Origin: Streptomyces canus | Lineage (GTDB): Bacteria; Actinomycetota; Actinomycetes; Streptomycetales; Streptomycetaceae | DNA length: 64,000 nt | Assembly: GCF_001514145.1 (NCBI RefSeq) | Contig: NZ_KQ948678.1 | Location: 87,569 to 151,568, forward strand | Direction of reading: 5' to 3' | In this document: piece by piece, positions 9,820 to 20,400 of the stretch | How the letters are laid out: each line of letters starts with the position of its first letter | How positions within the stretch are numbered: the stretch's first letter is position 1 | The notes under the pieces: model-generated | Seen by the model: only the letters and a program-made list of their open reading frames with translations | What the model was told of the DNA's origin: nothing | The model's database searches: none | Made by a program: the position numbers and the translations under genes

Positions 9820-9970
9820 GCGTTTGCACGGACCGCGATCCACGGCAGCTACGAGCCCGGCGAACGGTTCATGACCCGCGACGCGATCGCCCGGAAGTTC
9901 GGGATCGGCACCAAGGAAGCGGCGGCCGCGGTGCGCCAGCTGGTCGCCGAAGCGCTGCTCGGTGCCGACG
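9820..9970 (+). pseudogene. Fragment of a GntR-type helix-turn-helix domain
   Basis: About 45 codons in the frame of the ATG at 9871, but beginning upstream of it, match the GntR winged-helix signature. The signature here is an AIHGSYEPGERF strand-turn, MTRDAIARKFGIGTKEAAAA for helices 2-3, and a VRQLVAEALL helix. Nothing recognisable precedes or follows, and the 3' side overlaps the remains of the opposite-strand hydrolase gene. The two broken genes were probably joined by a deletion. Confidence 0.5.
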
Positions 9971-10729
9971 ACGATCCGGGCGGGCGGCAGCCCGGCCAGG
10001 TCCGCGAACAGGGGCGAGACCTCCGGGCTACGGCTGCTCCCCCATCCCCGGTGTGAACAGCTCATAGCCGCCCCGAAGCGTGTCGGCATTGCTCAGCAGC
10101 TGTCGGGGGCCAAACCTCCGCTGGCTTGGTGTCATCGACAGGTCGTAGGGGCCGAAGAGCAGGTGAGCTGCCCGGAACGCGCCGGTGATGCCGTGCCGGT
10201 GGCGAAGGCGCAGCAGCGTCACGACACTGAGGTGAGCACCGGCCGATTCACCGCCGATCAGCAGCCGGTCGGTACCGAACTCGGCCGCGGCGTGTTTCAC
10301 CAGCCACCGGGCAGCCGCTTCGCAGTCGTCGGGCCCGGCGGGGAACGGGTGTTCCGGCGCGAGGCGGTAGTCCACGCTCACCACGGCGAGCCGCCAAAGC
10401 CGCTCGTCCTGTCCGTCCGCGGACCCGAACGCCCAGCCGCCTCCGTGGATGTGCAGGTACACGCCGTCGACGTGGTCCGGCACGAAGACCCGTACCTTCA
10501 CTGCGCCCTCAACGACGCGGTCTTGGCCGTGCGGCAGTCTTACCGGTGGCGTGTCGCCGCCGAGCCGGTTGCGCCGCAGGAGCGCCAGCGTGGCGGCGCT
10601 CGGCGCCTGCCCGCGAGCTGGACGGCTCGCGGCGGCAGCCTCAAATTGCTCGTTGAACCCCAGGGTCTCGGGGAGGCAGTCCTCATCTGTGATCGTCATG
10701 CCGTCGACAGTCTCAGCGGCCCGCGACAA
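9970..10729 (-). pseudogene. Frameshifted and truncated HSL-family alpha/beta hydrolase
   Basis: From the ATG at 10729 the reading frame shows the oxyanion-hole motif HGGGW, the DYRLAPEHPFPA signature and the nucleophile elbow GESAG, typical of the hormone-sensitive-lipase esterase family. A few residues are missing before VVSVDYRLAPE. Near 10040 the frame shifts: the next conserved block (SPEVSPLFADLAGLPPARIV) lies in another frame. After VGTE the homology stops, so the acidic and histidine residues of the triad are absent. The gene cannot make an active enzyme as written unless the frameshift is a sequencing error, and even then the C-terminus is lost. Confidence 0.75.
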
Positions 10730-10795
10730 CGCCCTGTCACCCTTTCCTTGTGAACTGCGTCATGCTCCTGCCGTGCTCCTGGTGTGATCGGCATC

Positions 10796-11988
10796 GAACA
10801 CCGGGTTGGTGCAAGGTGGCCACACGTCGGCCGCCTGCGGTGACATGTCCGATCAGCACGGGGAGATCTGATGGCAGAGCCGGTCAGGGTGCGCAGGCTG
10901 TCCGAACAGGAGGGGCAGACTCTGCAGCGGATCGTGCTGCGGGGCAATACCAGCACGGTGCGGTTCCGCAGGGCCATGATGCTGCTGGCATCGGCGGGCG
11001 ACAACAGCGTCCCGGTCATCGCGAGACTCGTTCAGGCTGACCAGGGCACCGTCCGCGGCGTCATCCACCGCTTCAACCAGATCGGTCTGGCCTGTCTGGA
11101 CCCCCGGTGGGCGGGCGGCCGTCCCCGCCAACTCAGTCCTGATGACGAGAACTTCGTCGTCCAGACGGCCAAGACCCGCCCACGCAAGCTCGACCAGCCC
11201 TTCACTCGCTGGTCGATCCGCAAGCTCGCCGCCTACCTGCGCAAGGTGCACGGGCGGGGCATCCGCATCGGCCGGGAGGCCCTGCGCTGTCTGTTGGCCC
11301 GCCGCGGGATCACCTTCCAGCGCGCCAAGACCTGGAAGGAATCCACCGATCCCGAGCGCGACGTCAAGCTCGACCGGATCGAGCACGTCCTCGCACTCGA
11401 CGAGTTCGGGCCACTCGGGATCCGCCCGACCGGCGGGTCCTGCTGGGCCGAGCGGGGTCGCCCGCACCGGGTGCCGGCGACCTATCACCGCACCCACGGG
11501 GTCACCTACTTCCATGGCTGTTACGCGGTCGGCGACGACACCTTGTGGGGCGTCAACCGCCGTCCCAAGGGCGCCGCCCAGTCCCTGGCCGCGCTGAAGT
11601 CCATCCGGGCCGCGCGACCGGACGGCGCCCCGATCTACGTGATCTTGGACAACCTCTCCGCCCACAAGGGCAGCAAGATCCGCCGGTGGGCCCGGAAGAA
11701 CAAGGTCGAGTTGTGCTTCACCCCGACGAATGCGTCCTGGGCCAACCCGATAGAAGCCCACTTCGGCCCGCTGCGGCAGTTCACCCTGGCCAACTCCCAC
11801 CATCCGAATCACACCGTCCAGACCCGCGAACTGCACCGATATCTGCGCTGGCGCAACACCAACGCCCGAAACCCCGACGTCCTGGCCGCCCAACGCCGTG
11901 AACGTGCCCGCATCCGCAGCGAGAAAGGCATTCGTTGGGGCGGGCGCCCCCTCACCACGGCGGCCTGACCACGCCAACCCGGCGAACC
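10796..11988 (+). mobile_element. IS630-family insertion sequence
   Basis: One IS630-type transposase gene lies between imperfect inverted repeats: a CACCGGGTTGGTG-type sequence at 10796-10811 and its complement form (CGCCAACCCGGCG) at 11972-11988. Exact ends are tentative and I could not define the TA target duplication this family normally makes. Confidence 0.65.
10871..11968 (+). CDS. IS630-family transposase
   Basis: Full-length product of 365 residues. An N-terminal HTH region (residues about 15-110) precedes the DDE catalytic domain. The three acidic residues sit in ALDEFGPL (first Asp), YVILDNLSAHK (second Asp) and NPIEAHFGPL (Glu), the standard IS630/Tc1-mariner arrangement. No frameshift or internal stop is seen, so it could be active. 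It lies immediately upstream of the conflict-system genes and may have carried or activated them. Confidence 0.92.
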   Translation: MAEPVRVRRLSEQEGQTLQRIVLRGNTSTVRFRRAMMLLASAGDNSVPVIARLVQADQGTVRGVIHRFNQIGLACLDPRWAGGRPRQLSPDDENFVVQTAKTRPRKLDQPFTRWSIRKLAAYLRKVHGRGIRIGREALRCLLARRGITFQRAKTWKESTDPERDVKLDRIEHVLALDEFGPLGIRPTGGSCWAERGRPHRVPATYHRTHGVTYFHGCYAVGDDTLWGVNRRPKGAAQSLAALKSIRAARPDGAPIYVILDNLSAHKGSKIRRWARKNKVELCFTPTNASWANPIEAHFGPLRQFTLANSHHPNHTVQTRELHRYLRWRNTNARNPDVLAAQRRERARIRSEKGIRWGGRPLTTAA

Positions 11989-12151
11989 TTCCCGGTCACG
12001 GCATTAAGGAACGGGCGGTCCTCTGCCGCGAGCTGGGAATCATGAGGTGTGCATCAACTGAGCAGTGTGCAGGGTGAGTTGTGCGCGGCGGCTGCGCCGG
12101 GGATGCTGACTTGTGGCGTGTCGCGCGACGTGTCAGCAAACGGGGGAGTCC

Positions 12152-15100
12152 ATGGCTGCTGTGCGGGGGAGCGATGTCCTCGAGGCGTCGCAGGTGCGGA
12201 TCTGCCCGGCTGCTGGTGAGGTGGTGGGCGCCGGGTTCCTCGTCGCCGCCGATGTGGTGTGCACCTGCGCCCATGTCGTCGCCAGGGCACTCGGGGTGGC
12301 GGACGCCGCGGAGCAGGCGCCAGGCAAGCCGGTGGATCTCGACTTTCCACTACTGGGCGGCGGCCCCCGGGCGCGGGCGACCGTGGTGTCCTGGCGGCGC
12401 GGCGGGGCGGACGTCGCGCTGCTGCGGCTCGACGCGGTCGTCGAGGGCGCCCGGCCGGTGCAGTTGGTCGACGGCACCGGCGTATGGGGGCACACGTTCC
12501 GGGCATTCGGCTACCCGACCGGCGCCGACCGTGGCGTATGGGCCTCGGGCACGCTCCGCGCCGGGCAAGGCTCGGGCTGGGTGCAGATGGAGGCGCAGGG
12601 GCCGGGGCCCCGCATCACGGAAGGGTTCAGCGGGTCGCCGGTCTGGGACGACGCGCAGGACGGCGTCGTCGGGATGACGGTTGCCGCGCACCAGGGCGAG
12701 CGCACCGCGTATCTGTTGCCGTCGGCCGAGCTGGTCGACGAACGGACCCTGCCGCCGCGCTGCCCGTTCCAGGGGCTCGCGGCGTTCACCGAGGACGACG
12801 CGGAGTTCTTCCACGGCCGCGACAGCGACACCACCCGCGTGCACACGGCCGTGCGCAGGCGGCCGGTGACCCTGGTGGCCGGGCCCTCGGGGTGCGGCAA
12901 GTCGTCCCTCGTGCGAGCAGGAGTGCTACCCCGGCTGCGGGCCGAGGCCATGAGCGTGACCGAGCTGCGGCCCGTGCCCGGGGTGCGAGCGGCCGCCGTG
13001 CTCGCCCGGGCGCTGACCGGCGTCTTGGAGCCGGGACTCGGCGAGGTCGAACGGCTTGCCAAAGCCGAGGAGCTGACAGGGCTCCTGGAGACCCGCGCCG
13101 ATGTGCCCGCCGAGCTGCGCGGCCGGGTACTCTCCCGCGGACGATGCGCCGGGCACGTCCTCTTCGTCGATCAGCTCGAGGAGTATGCGGGGGCTGAACC
13201 GGACGCCGCGCGCGGCCTGTTCGCTCTGCTCGCCGCCCTGGCAGGCAAGGACGGCGAGGCCGCCCTGCGAGTCGTCGCCACCGCGCGGCCCGACTCCCTC
13301 GACGCTCTGGTGACGGCCAACACATCCGACCTCGTCAGCGACGCCGTGCAGTTCCTTGCGCCGCTGGCCGCCGACGACTTGGAGCGGGCGATAACCGCGC
13401 CCGTCGATGCCGTGCCGGGGCTGTGGTTCGAGCCAGGGCTGCCGGAGCGGATCGTCGCGGACGCGGGCGACGAACCCGGGCGGATGCCGCTGGTCCAGTT
13501 CGCCCTGACCGAGCTGTGGAAGCGCCGCACCCGCTCGATGCTGACTCACGCCGCCTACGCCGAGATGGGCGGCGTCGCGGGCGCGCTCGTCACATACGCG
13601 GACGACGCCCTCGCCGGGCTGACGGCGGCCCAACAAGACTGTGCCCGCCGACTGTTCGTGCAACTGGCCCGGCCCAGCGACGGGGACACGTTCTCCCGCA
13701 GGCCCACCCGCACCGCCGACCTCGCCCCCGAACTCCTCGGCTTGGCACGGGAACTGGCCCCCGGCAAGCTCGTCGTCCTCTCCCGTTCTCCGGGTGGCGC
13801 CGAGCAGGAGGAGATCGTCGACCTGGCGCACGAGGCGCTCACCAAGCTCTGGCCGCGCCTGAGACAATGGCTCGTCGACTCACGGGGCTTCCGCTCCTGG
13901 CAGGAACAACTGCGGGCCGACCTGCACCGCTGGCAGACGCAACGCCACGAGCCCACCCGCCTTCTGAGCGGAACCGACCTGGCCGAGGCCGACCGCAGGC
14001 TGGCCGAGCACCCCGAGGACATCTCCGCCGACGAGCGCGGCTACATCCTGCTCAGCCGCCGCCACGCCCGGCGCGGCGCTCGCCTCCGACAGGCCGCCGT
14101 CGGGGCGCTGGCCGTTCTCACGGTGCTCGCCGTCGTCTTGGCGCTCTCCACCTATCAGAGCCTGAAGCGCACCGAGCAGCAGTTGCGCACCCAGGCCGCG
14201 GGCCTGCTCGCCCAGGCCGCTGAGGACCGTCCGGGCAGCGACCCCGCGACCGCGCTGCAGCTCGCCCTGGCCGGGTGGAGGACCAAGCAGACCGACAAGA
14301 CCCGCCAGGCCCTGATGGACCAGTACGCGCGAGGGCAGTATCTGGTGGGCAGCTACCCGTCGGTGTGGAAGGGCCGGGTCACCGGCATGGACGCCACCCC
14401 GGACGGCCGCACCCTGGTCGTGCAGTCCAAGCCAGGCGGCGGTGACCGGTCGACGATCACCGTGGTCACGGGAGTTCTCCAGGGCAAGCCCTCGGGACGG
14501 CAGCTGAGCGGTGTCCCCGCAGGGGTGCTGAGGACCGCCGTTAGCCCCGACGGCCGCTACTTCGCGGCAACCGCGGGCGAAGGGGTGAAGCTGTGGCGGC
14601 TGAGCGCCCCCAGGCACCCCGCGAGCCTGGAAGTCGCCGATCACGACCTCCCGGAGAAGGCCGGCGCAAGCCTGGACTTCAGCAGCGACGGAAAGAGGCT
14701 GCTGCGGACGACCGATGACAACTCCATGGAGTGTTACAACGGCACCCAGTCATGCGTCCCGGCCTTCGCCGAGGCGTGGCAGGTACCCTCCGGCGCCCCC
14801 ATCGACGTGCCGGACGAGCTCGTCCCCAAGACCGGGCTGTATGACGCCGCCTTCGCCTCCGACGCGGACACTGTCGTCACGATCAGCTACACCCCGAAGC
14901 AGCGCGGCAAAACCATCGAGGCAAGGGACCTCACCACCGGTCGGCTGCGATACACCTTCACCACCGGAGACCAGGACGGCGGGCAACTGGTGGCCGGCGG
15001 CGAACTCCTCGTCAGCGGGAACGCCCCTGCCCGTTACGCACAAGCGCTTGGCCGCACCCCTGGCCAGAAGACCAAGCTGCCCGCCGCCCTGGATGAGCAG

Positions 15101-16438
15101 GACGCCACGTCACGCTACGGCGTCGACGGCACAGCGGGCACCTTTGGGCTCTCGGCCGGAGGCTACGCAGAATCAACCCTGACCGACGCACGCACCGGAC
15201 ACACCTACCGCACCCGCATCCCCACCTCGGGCGACACTCCCGCCGCGTACGACGGTGTCGCCGCGGTGCCGAGCACGCACGGCGAACTCACCGTCCTCGT
15301 GCCCATCGGCACGGCGCTGATGGCGGTGCGCGCCGAGCGGGCCGGTGGCGAAGGGCTCCAGGAAGACTCCGGAACGGGGAAGTCCGCCGTGTCGCCGGAC
15401 GGGCGTTACATCGCCCGGGCCACCGACCGCCGGCTCGAAGTCCTCGACGCCTCCCGTACCCGCCACCAGTCGGTGCCGCTGCCGCTGCACGCGAACACGG
15501 CGAACTGGATACCCACATGGACCGCCGACTCCAAGAGGATCGTGGTGTGGGGCGAGGGCGGCAACCTCTACCGCTCCTACGCGGTACAGGACCTGAGCGA
15601 CAGCGTGCCGCTCGACGAAGTCGTGCCGGGCGCCAAGGCACTGGACCACATTGACGAGTTGCGGGGCGGGGAAGTGGACAGCGTCGCCCCCTTGCAGGGC
15701 AGCGACATTGTTCTGCTGACCGTGGAGGGCAAGATCACCCGCATCGATGCCGCCGACGCGACCGTACTCACCAGGCCCTTCCTCGTCCACCCCGCACCGA
15801 ACTGGGCCGGCATCGGCTTCACCAACGAAATCGGCGCGCGCGGCCAACTCCTGTCCCGTCCAGGACATCCCGGGCAGGTCGTCGCGGTCACCAGGACGGG
15901 AACCCTACGCGGCGAGATCCTGCTATGGGACGTCCGTGCCCCGCGGCGCATCACGACACTCAACGGCCCTACGATCACCGTGCCGTTCAGCACCGAAACT
16001 CTCACTACAGCGTTTACCTTCAACGCGGACGGCTCAAGCCTTGCTGTGCAGAACTCCGACGGTCAGCTGCGTGTGTGGGACGTCGACCGCAACAAGAAAC
16101 GGGTGCTCAACGCGATCCGCTCAGCCAGCGACACACTGATCGGGTTCGGGCAGGCCGACAGCATCATCACGTACCTCTACGGCAAGAAGCAGGTCCAGAT
16201 CTACGAACAAGCGGGTGACGGCACCTTCGAAACCCTGCCCATCGAGGGCGACGACTGGACAGCGGGATTCGTGAACGGCCACCGTCTCACCATCGAAACC
16301 GGCCGACTGCGCCAGACCTTCGATCTGCGCCCCGACGTACAGTTCCGCACCCTGTGCGCTGCCGCAGGACGGGACTACACCAAAGCCGAACGCGAGCTGC
16401 TGCCGGAGGGCACCCCATCGGAACCGCCCTGCGCCTGA
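12152..16438 (+). CDS. Trypsin-like peptidase / nSTAND ATPase / beta-propeller protein (conflict-system effector)
   Basis: Start at the ATG at 12152, preceded by GGGGGAG. The product has 1428 residues. Residues 1-200 are a trypsin-like serine protease with His in TCAHVV (41), Asp in ADVALL (87) and Ser in GFSGSP (160). From about 205 comes the conserved CPF.GL..F...D..FF.GRD entry of nSTAND ATPases, then a P-loop GPSGCGKSS (244-252) and a Walker B HVLFVDQLEEY. After a helical region, one membrane segment lies near 650-670 (ALAVLTVLAVVLALSTY). About 700 residues of WD-like propeller repeats follow. Such architectures were described computationally as NTP-dependent conflict systems; the trypsin domain would be an effector released on ATPase assembly. 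The next gene encodes the matching small partner. The trigger and target are unknown. Confidence 0.9.
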   Translation: MAAVRGSDVLEASQVRICPAAGEVVGAGFLVAADVVCTCAHVVARALGVADAAEQAPGKPVDLDFPLLGGGPRARATVVSWRRGGADVALLRLDAVVEGARPVQLVDGTGVWGHTFRAFGYPTGADRGVWASGTLRAGQGSGWVQMEAQGPGPRITEGFSGSPVWDDAQDGVVGMTVAAHQGERTAYLLPSAELVDERTLPPRCPFQGLAAFTEDDAEFFHGRDSDTTRVHTAVRRRPVTLVAGPSGCGKSSLVRAGVLPRLRAEAMSVTELRPVPGVRAAAVLARALTGVLEPGLGEVERLAKAEELTGLLETRADVPAELRGRVLSRGRCAGHVLFVDQLEEYAGAEPDAARGLFALLAALAGKDGEAALRVVATARPDSLDALVTANTSDLVSDAVQFLAPLAADDLERAITAPVDAVPGLWFEPGLPERIVADAGDEPGRMPLVQFALTELWKRRTRSMLTHAAYAEMGGVAGALVTYADDALAGLTAAQQDCARRLFVQLARPSDGDTFSRRPTRTADLAPELLGLARELAPGKLVVLSRSPGGAEQEEIVDLAHEALTKLWPRLRQWLVDSRGFRSWQEQLRADLHRWQTQRHEPTRLLSGTDLAEADRRLAEHPEDISADERGYILLSRRHARRGARLRQAAVGALAVLTVLAVVLALSTYQSLKRTEQQLRTQAAGLLAQAAEDRPGSDPATALQLALAGWRTKQTDKTRQALMDQYARGQYLVGSYPSVWKGRVTGMDATPDGRTLVVQSKPGGGDRSTITVVTGVLQGKPSGRQLSGVPAGVLRTAVSPDGRYFAATAGEGVKLWRLSAPRHPASLEVADHDLPEKAGASLDFSSDGKRLLRTTDDNSMECYNGTQSCVPAFAEAWQVPSGAPIDVPDELVPKTGLYDAAFASDADTVVTISYTPKQRGKTIEARDLTTGRLRYTFTTGDQDGGQLVAGGELLVSGNAPARYAQALGRTPGQKTKLPAALDEQDATSRYGVDGTAGTFGLSAGGYAESTLTDARTGHTYRTRIPTSGDTPAAYDGVAAVPSTHGELTVLVPIGTALMAVRAERAGGEGLQEDSGTGKSAVSPDGRYIARATDRRLEVLDASRTRHQSVPLPLHANTANWIPTWTADSKRIVVWGEGGNLYRSYAVQDLSDSVPLDEVVPGAKALDHIDELRGGEVDSVAPLQGSDIVLLTVEGKITRIDAADATVLTRPFLVHPAPNWAGIGFTNEIGARGQLLSRPGHPGQVVAVTRTGTLRGEILLWDVRAPRRITTLNGPTITVPFSTETLTTAFTFNADGSSLAVQNSDGQLRVWDVDRNKKRVLNAIRSASDTLIGFGQADSIITYLYGKKQVQIYEQAGDGTFETLPIEGDDWTAGFVNGHRLTIETGRLRQTFDLRPDVQFRTLCAAAGRDYTKAERELLPEGTPSEPPCA

Positions 16439-16465
16439 CAGGCCCCACGAGCGTCGTATGCCGCA

Positions 16466-16479
16466 GGGGGGCGCCCCCC
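16466..16479. terminator. Perfect G6C/GC6 palindrome after the STAND gene
   Basis: GGGGGGCGCCCCCC begins 28 bp after the stop of the trypsin-STAND gene. It has no loop or T-run in sequence, so it is at best a weak or factor-dependent terminator. It separates the large gene from its small partner. Confidence 0.3.
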
Positions 16480-16550
16480 AACTGCCACGATCTTGTAACT
16501 GAGTTGCTTACGGCCCGACCACCGAGCGTCCCTTCTGCACAATTCTGCTC

Positions 16551-16913
16551 ATGACCGGTTCACAGGAGTTCCGCCTCGAGGACGGTACAACGGTGCGTTT
16601 CCTGCTCGCGGGGGAAGGCCCACCCGCCCTGGAGGAAGACGACGTCCCGGACGGCATCGGCCCGCTCGTCCCCGTGGCCCGGCGCGGTCAGGCCATCGCC
16701 GCCGTAGCCGCCGATGTGCTGCGCAGCACCCTCAAGCCGCTCGGCCCCCTAGTCCAGGAGGTGCACGACGCGGTGAGCGCCGGGGCCACACCGCCGACCG
16801 AGGTCGCCGTCACCTTCGGTGTGCAACTCGGACAGGACCTGAAGCTGGGCATCGCGAACGGCAGCGGGCAGGCGCATCTGACGGTCACCGCTACCTGGAA
16901 GCCCGGAACGTGA
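16551..16913 (+). CDS. Trypsin-co-occurring domain protein (Trypco1 / CU044_2847 family)
   Basis: A compact acidic protein of 120 residues. It starts with a strand-rich segment (FRLEDGTTVRFLL). A central conserved helix follows (IAAVAADVLRSTLKPLGPLV), then a C-terminal EVAVTFGVQLGQDLKLGI strand pair. This pattern is that of the small domain named for co-occurring with trypsin-like effectors in actinobacterial conflict systems. The position, about 110 bp downstream of a trypsin-nSTAND gene on the same strand, fits that role exactly. Its molecular job is not established; a regulator, inhibitor or substrate of the protease is plausible. Confidence 0.85.
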   Translation: MTGSQEFRLEDGTTVRFLLAGEGPPALEEDDVPDGIGPLVPVARRGQAIAAVAADVLRSTLKPLGPLVQEVHDAVSAGATPPTEVAVTFGVQLGQDLKLGIANGSGQAHLTVTATWKPGT

Positions 16914-17104
16914 CAGATCCTCGTCCATAGCCCTGGACGCCGTGCCTCAGGCGACGCGGTCCAGGGCCGGAGCCTGGGCGCATCCGGGTCGGCGAGTGCC
17001 GACTCCACCACGGCGTCGAAGCCCATCTCGCGACCATGGGCTTCGACGGCGACCTGCCACCGCGCGGTGTCGCTGCGCACCAAGGCTCCGGCTGCGCAGC
17101 CGGC

Positions 17105-17267
17105 TCTCCGACGCACTCAGCGGCGCGGAGCTGCTGCCGGTATGGTTCGCACCGAAGGGACGTTGCGTGCGCTGGAATGGACACCTAGCGGCTATGGCTT
17201 GGCAGCAGCAGGGACCTTCGGCCTCTACCTCTATGAATTCGACCCTGGCACTCAACCGACCAATTGA
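17105..17267 (+). pseudogene. Remnant 3' end of a second STAND-WD40 gene
   Basis: The last 40 codons (VRTEGTLRALEWTPSGYGLA and onward to the stop at 17265) closely match the C-terminus of the intact protein ending at 21107 (MRTEGGLRALDWTPTSDGLA and onward). The preceding LSGAELLP matches LSGDLATT, but one frame away. Similarity continues past both stop codons: CGGGTACGTATT and CCCCTGCGGTATTCC occur near 17352-17385 and again near 21188-21220. So a tandem copy existed and all but its tail was deleted. Confidence 0.8.
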
Positions 17268-17477
17268 ATTTCACCGGGTGGCGCATTTCTCTCCTCACCT
17301 ACCGAACAGAGGGAGGTCGTTGGTCGCGAGATCCGTTCGAATTGCTGGTACCGGGTACGTATTTCTCCCCTGCGGTATTCCCTTGGTGAGTGGTGTCGGA
17401 TCGAAGGGTTCGTCAGTGCGCAGGGCCAGCCCGGCAGTAACCTCCTGTGCCGGTGTGCGACTTTTTTTGGGGGGCTC

Positions 17478-20400
17478 GTGGCCGGGAGTCGGTGGCCGGG
17501 ACTAGCTGCGTCGGCCGTGATCACGGCGGTGGTCAGTGCGGTGACGTCGTTGGCGGAGAACGCGGCCACCGGTCAGGACCGGTGGCCGGGTCCGCTTGAC
17601 CAGGTTCGGCGGCACGCGTGGATCGTCCTCGGAGTGGGCCTGACGCTGGCACTGCTGCTAACCCTGTATGCGCTGTTCAATGACTCCGGGTCCTCGGTAG
17701 CGGCTGAGGACCCGCCCGCACCAGCGCCGCCGGAGATTCCTCGCTGGGTGGTCGACCGCGCGCAAGTCAGGGTCGTGGTGGGTGAACTACTGCGCCGTCG
17801 GGGCCAGGGATCGGTGGGGATTACGGCCACTGCGGGGCTGACCGGTGCGGGCGGTTTCGGGAAGACCACGCTAGCGGAGGTTGTGTGGGCCGACCGTCGG
17901 ATTCGGCGCCGGTTCCGGGGGCGGATTTACCGCATCACCTTGGGCCTGGACGTGCGCAGTCGGGCTGAGATCACCGCGAAGGTGGCCGAGGCAACCCGGT
18001 TCATCACCGGGGATACCACGGTCTTTGACGACCCGGACCTGGCAGGTGCCCACTTGGGACGGCTGCTCGATGCACGTCCGCCGATGCTGCTGCTCCTGGA
18101 CGATGTGTGGAACGCTGAGCAGCTGGCGCCGTTCCTGATCGGCGGTGCGAAGTGCCGGCGGCTGATCACCACGCGGCTGCCGGAGTTGCTTCCGAGCGGC
18201 GCGTTCCGGGTGAAGGTCGACGAGATGTCCGCCGTCCAGGCGCGGCAGGTCCTGGGGTTCGGGCTGCCCGGTGGGCTGTCGGAGGACACCGCGCTCGGTC
18301 TGCTGCGAGCGACCGGGCGGTGGCCGCTGCTACTGCGGATCTGTAACCAGTACGTGCACCGCCGCATGGACACCGGCTTGGCGGCCGATGACGCGGCGGC
18401 CGAGATACTCGGGCAGTTGCGCCAGGAGGGGCCGGCGGGCCTGGATCCGGGTGTGGCGGTGGATCTGAACCATCCGCGCTCCCGGCAGACCGCAGTGGCC
18501 GCGGCGGTCGAGGCCGGCGCAGCGCTGTTGCCGCCTGGCGGGTTCGAGCGCTTCACGGAGCTGGGTGTCTTCGCGGAGGACGAGTCCATCCCTGTCGACC
18601 TCGTCACGCTCCTATGGCAGGGAACGGGTGCGCTGCGCCCGGGGCAGTCTAGGGACCTGTGTGCGGCGCTTGGCGGACTGTCCCTGCTGGAGCTGGAGCT
18701 GGACCCGGCCCGCGGCGGCCGCATCCGCCTCCACGACGTTATCCGCGACCTCCTCCGCTCGCGCCTGGGCGACGCGCACCTGGAACGAGTGAACGGCGCG
18801 TTGGTCGACGCCGTTGCCGCGAACCTGCCCCTGGCCGAGCCGCAGCCGGGTGGCGGCACCGGGCCGGTGCGTGCGTGGTGGCAGCACCCCGACGAATACC
18901 TGCCCGACCATCTCATCACCCACATCCTGGACGCCGGACGTGCCAGCGAGGCGGAAGCGCTGGCGCTCGACCTGCGGTGGATCGAACGGCGTCTGGCGCA
19001 GGGCGGGGCGACTGCACCCCTGGCCGACCTGGATCAGATCCCCACCGCCTCGGCCCATCAGGCCGCCATCGACTTGGCCCGGACCGCCCATCTCCTTGCA
19101 CCGATCGCTCCCGACCATGCCCTGGGCGCCGTCCTCCGTAGCCGGCTAGCCGGATATGACAACTGGCTGCCCCAGGCGAGCGCTTGGCGGTCCACCAGCC
19201 CCGCGCTCTATAACCGGTGCCCGCTGCCCGACATGCCCGACTCCGCGCAGATCCGCGTACTGACCGGCCATACCGGCCCGGTGAGTGCGTTGGCGATTTC
19301 CCCGGACGGCACATGGCTTGCCACCGGCGGCGATGACCGCACAGTGCGTATCTGGGATGCGGTCACCGGGCACATCACTGCCACCCTGACCGGCCATACC
19401 GGCCCGGTGAGTGCGTTGGCGATTTCCCCGGACGGTACTTGGCTTGCCACCGGCGGCGATGACCGCACAGTGCGTATCTGGGATGCGGCTACCGGACACA
19501 TCACTGCCACCCTGACCGCCCACGTTGGCCGGGTGTATGCAGTGGCGATTTCTCCCGATGGCACTTGGCTCGCCACTGGCGACAACTACGGTGCGGTGAG
19601 GATCTGGGATGCGGCCACAGGACAGACCACCACCACTCTGACCGGCCGCGATGGCCGGGTGTATGCGGTGGCGATTTCCCCGGACGGTAAATGGCTCGCC
19701 ACCCGTGCCGACGGCACGGTACGAATCTGGGATGCGGCCACCGGGCAGAGTACCGCCACCCTGACCGGCCACGCCGGCCCTGTGTATGCCGTGGCGATCT
19801 CCTCTGACGGGACCTGGCTCGCCACCAGCAGCCGCGACCGCACAGTGCGTATCTGGGATACGGCCACCAGGCGAACCACCACCACCCTGACCGGCCAAAC
19901 CGGTCGGGTGATTGCGCTGGCGATTTCTCCCGATGGCACTTGGCTCGCCACTGGCGACAACAACGGTGCGGTGAGGATCTGGGATGCGGCCACTGGACAG
20001 ATCACCGCCACCCTGACCGGCCACACCGACCCTGTGTACGCGGCGGCGATCTCCCCCGACGGCACCTGGCTCGCCACCGTCGCCGACGGCACAGTACGAA
20101 TCTGGGATACGACCACGCGCGGAACAGCCGGAGCGTTGACCGGCCACACAAGCCGGGTGAACGCGGTAGCGATTCCCGCCACCAGCAGCCGAGGCCGCAC
20201 AGTGCGATTCTCGGAGGCGGCCACCGGGCGAAGAACCACCACGCTTGCCGTCCACGCGATGGCGATTTCCCCGGACGGCACTTGGCTCGCCACTGGCGAC
20301 AACAACGGTGCGGTGAGGATCTGGGATGCGGCCACTGGACAGATCACCGCCACCCTGACCGGCCACACCGACCCTGTGTACGCGGTGGCGATTTCTCCCA

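Noticed and set aside
16688..17184. Minus-strand frame with a plausible stretch (REMGFDAVVESALADPDAPR)
   Set aside because: It overlaps the Trypco1 gene and the STAND remnant. The short plausible part could be a gene scrap, but I could not place it in a family.
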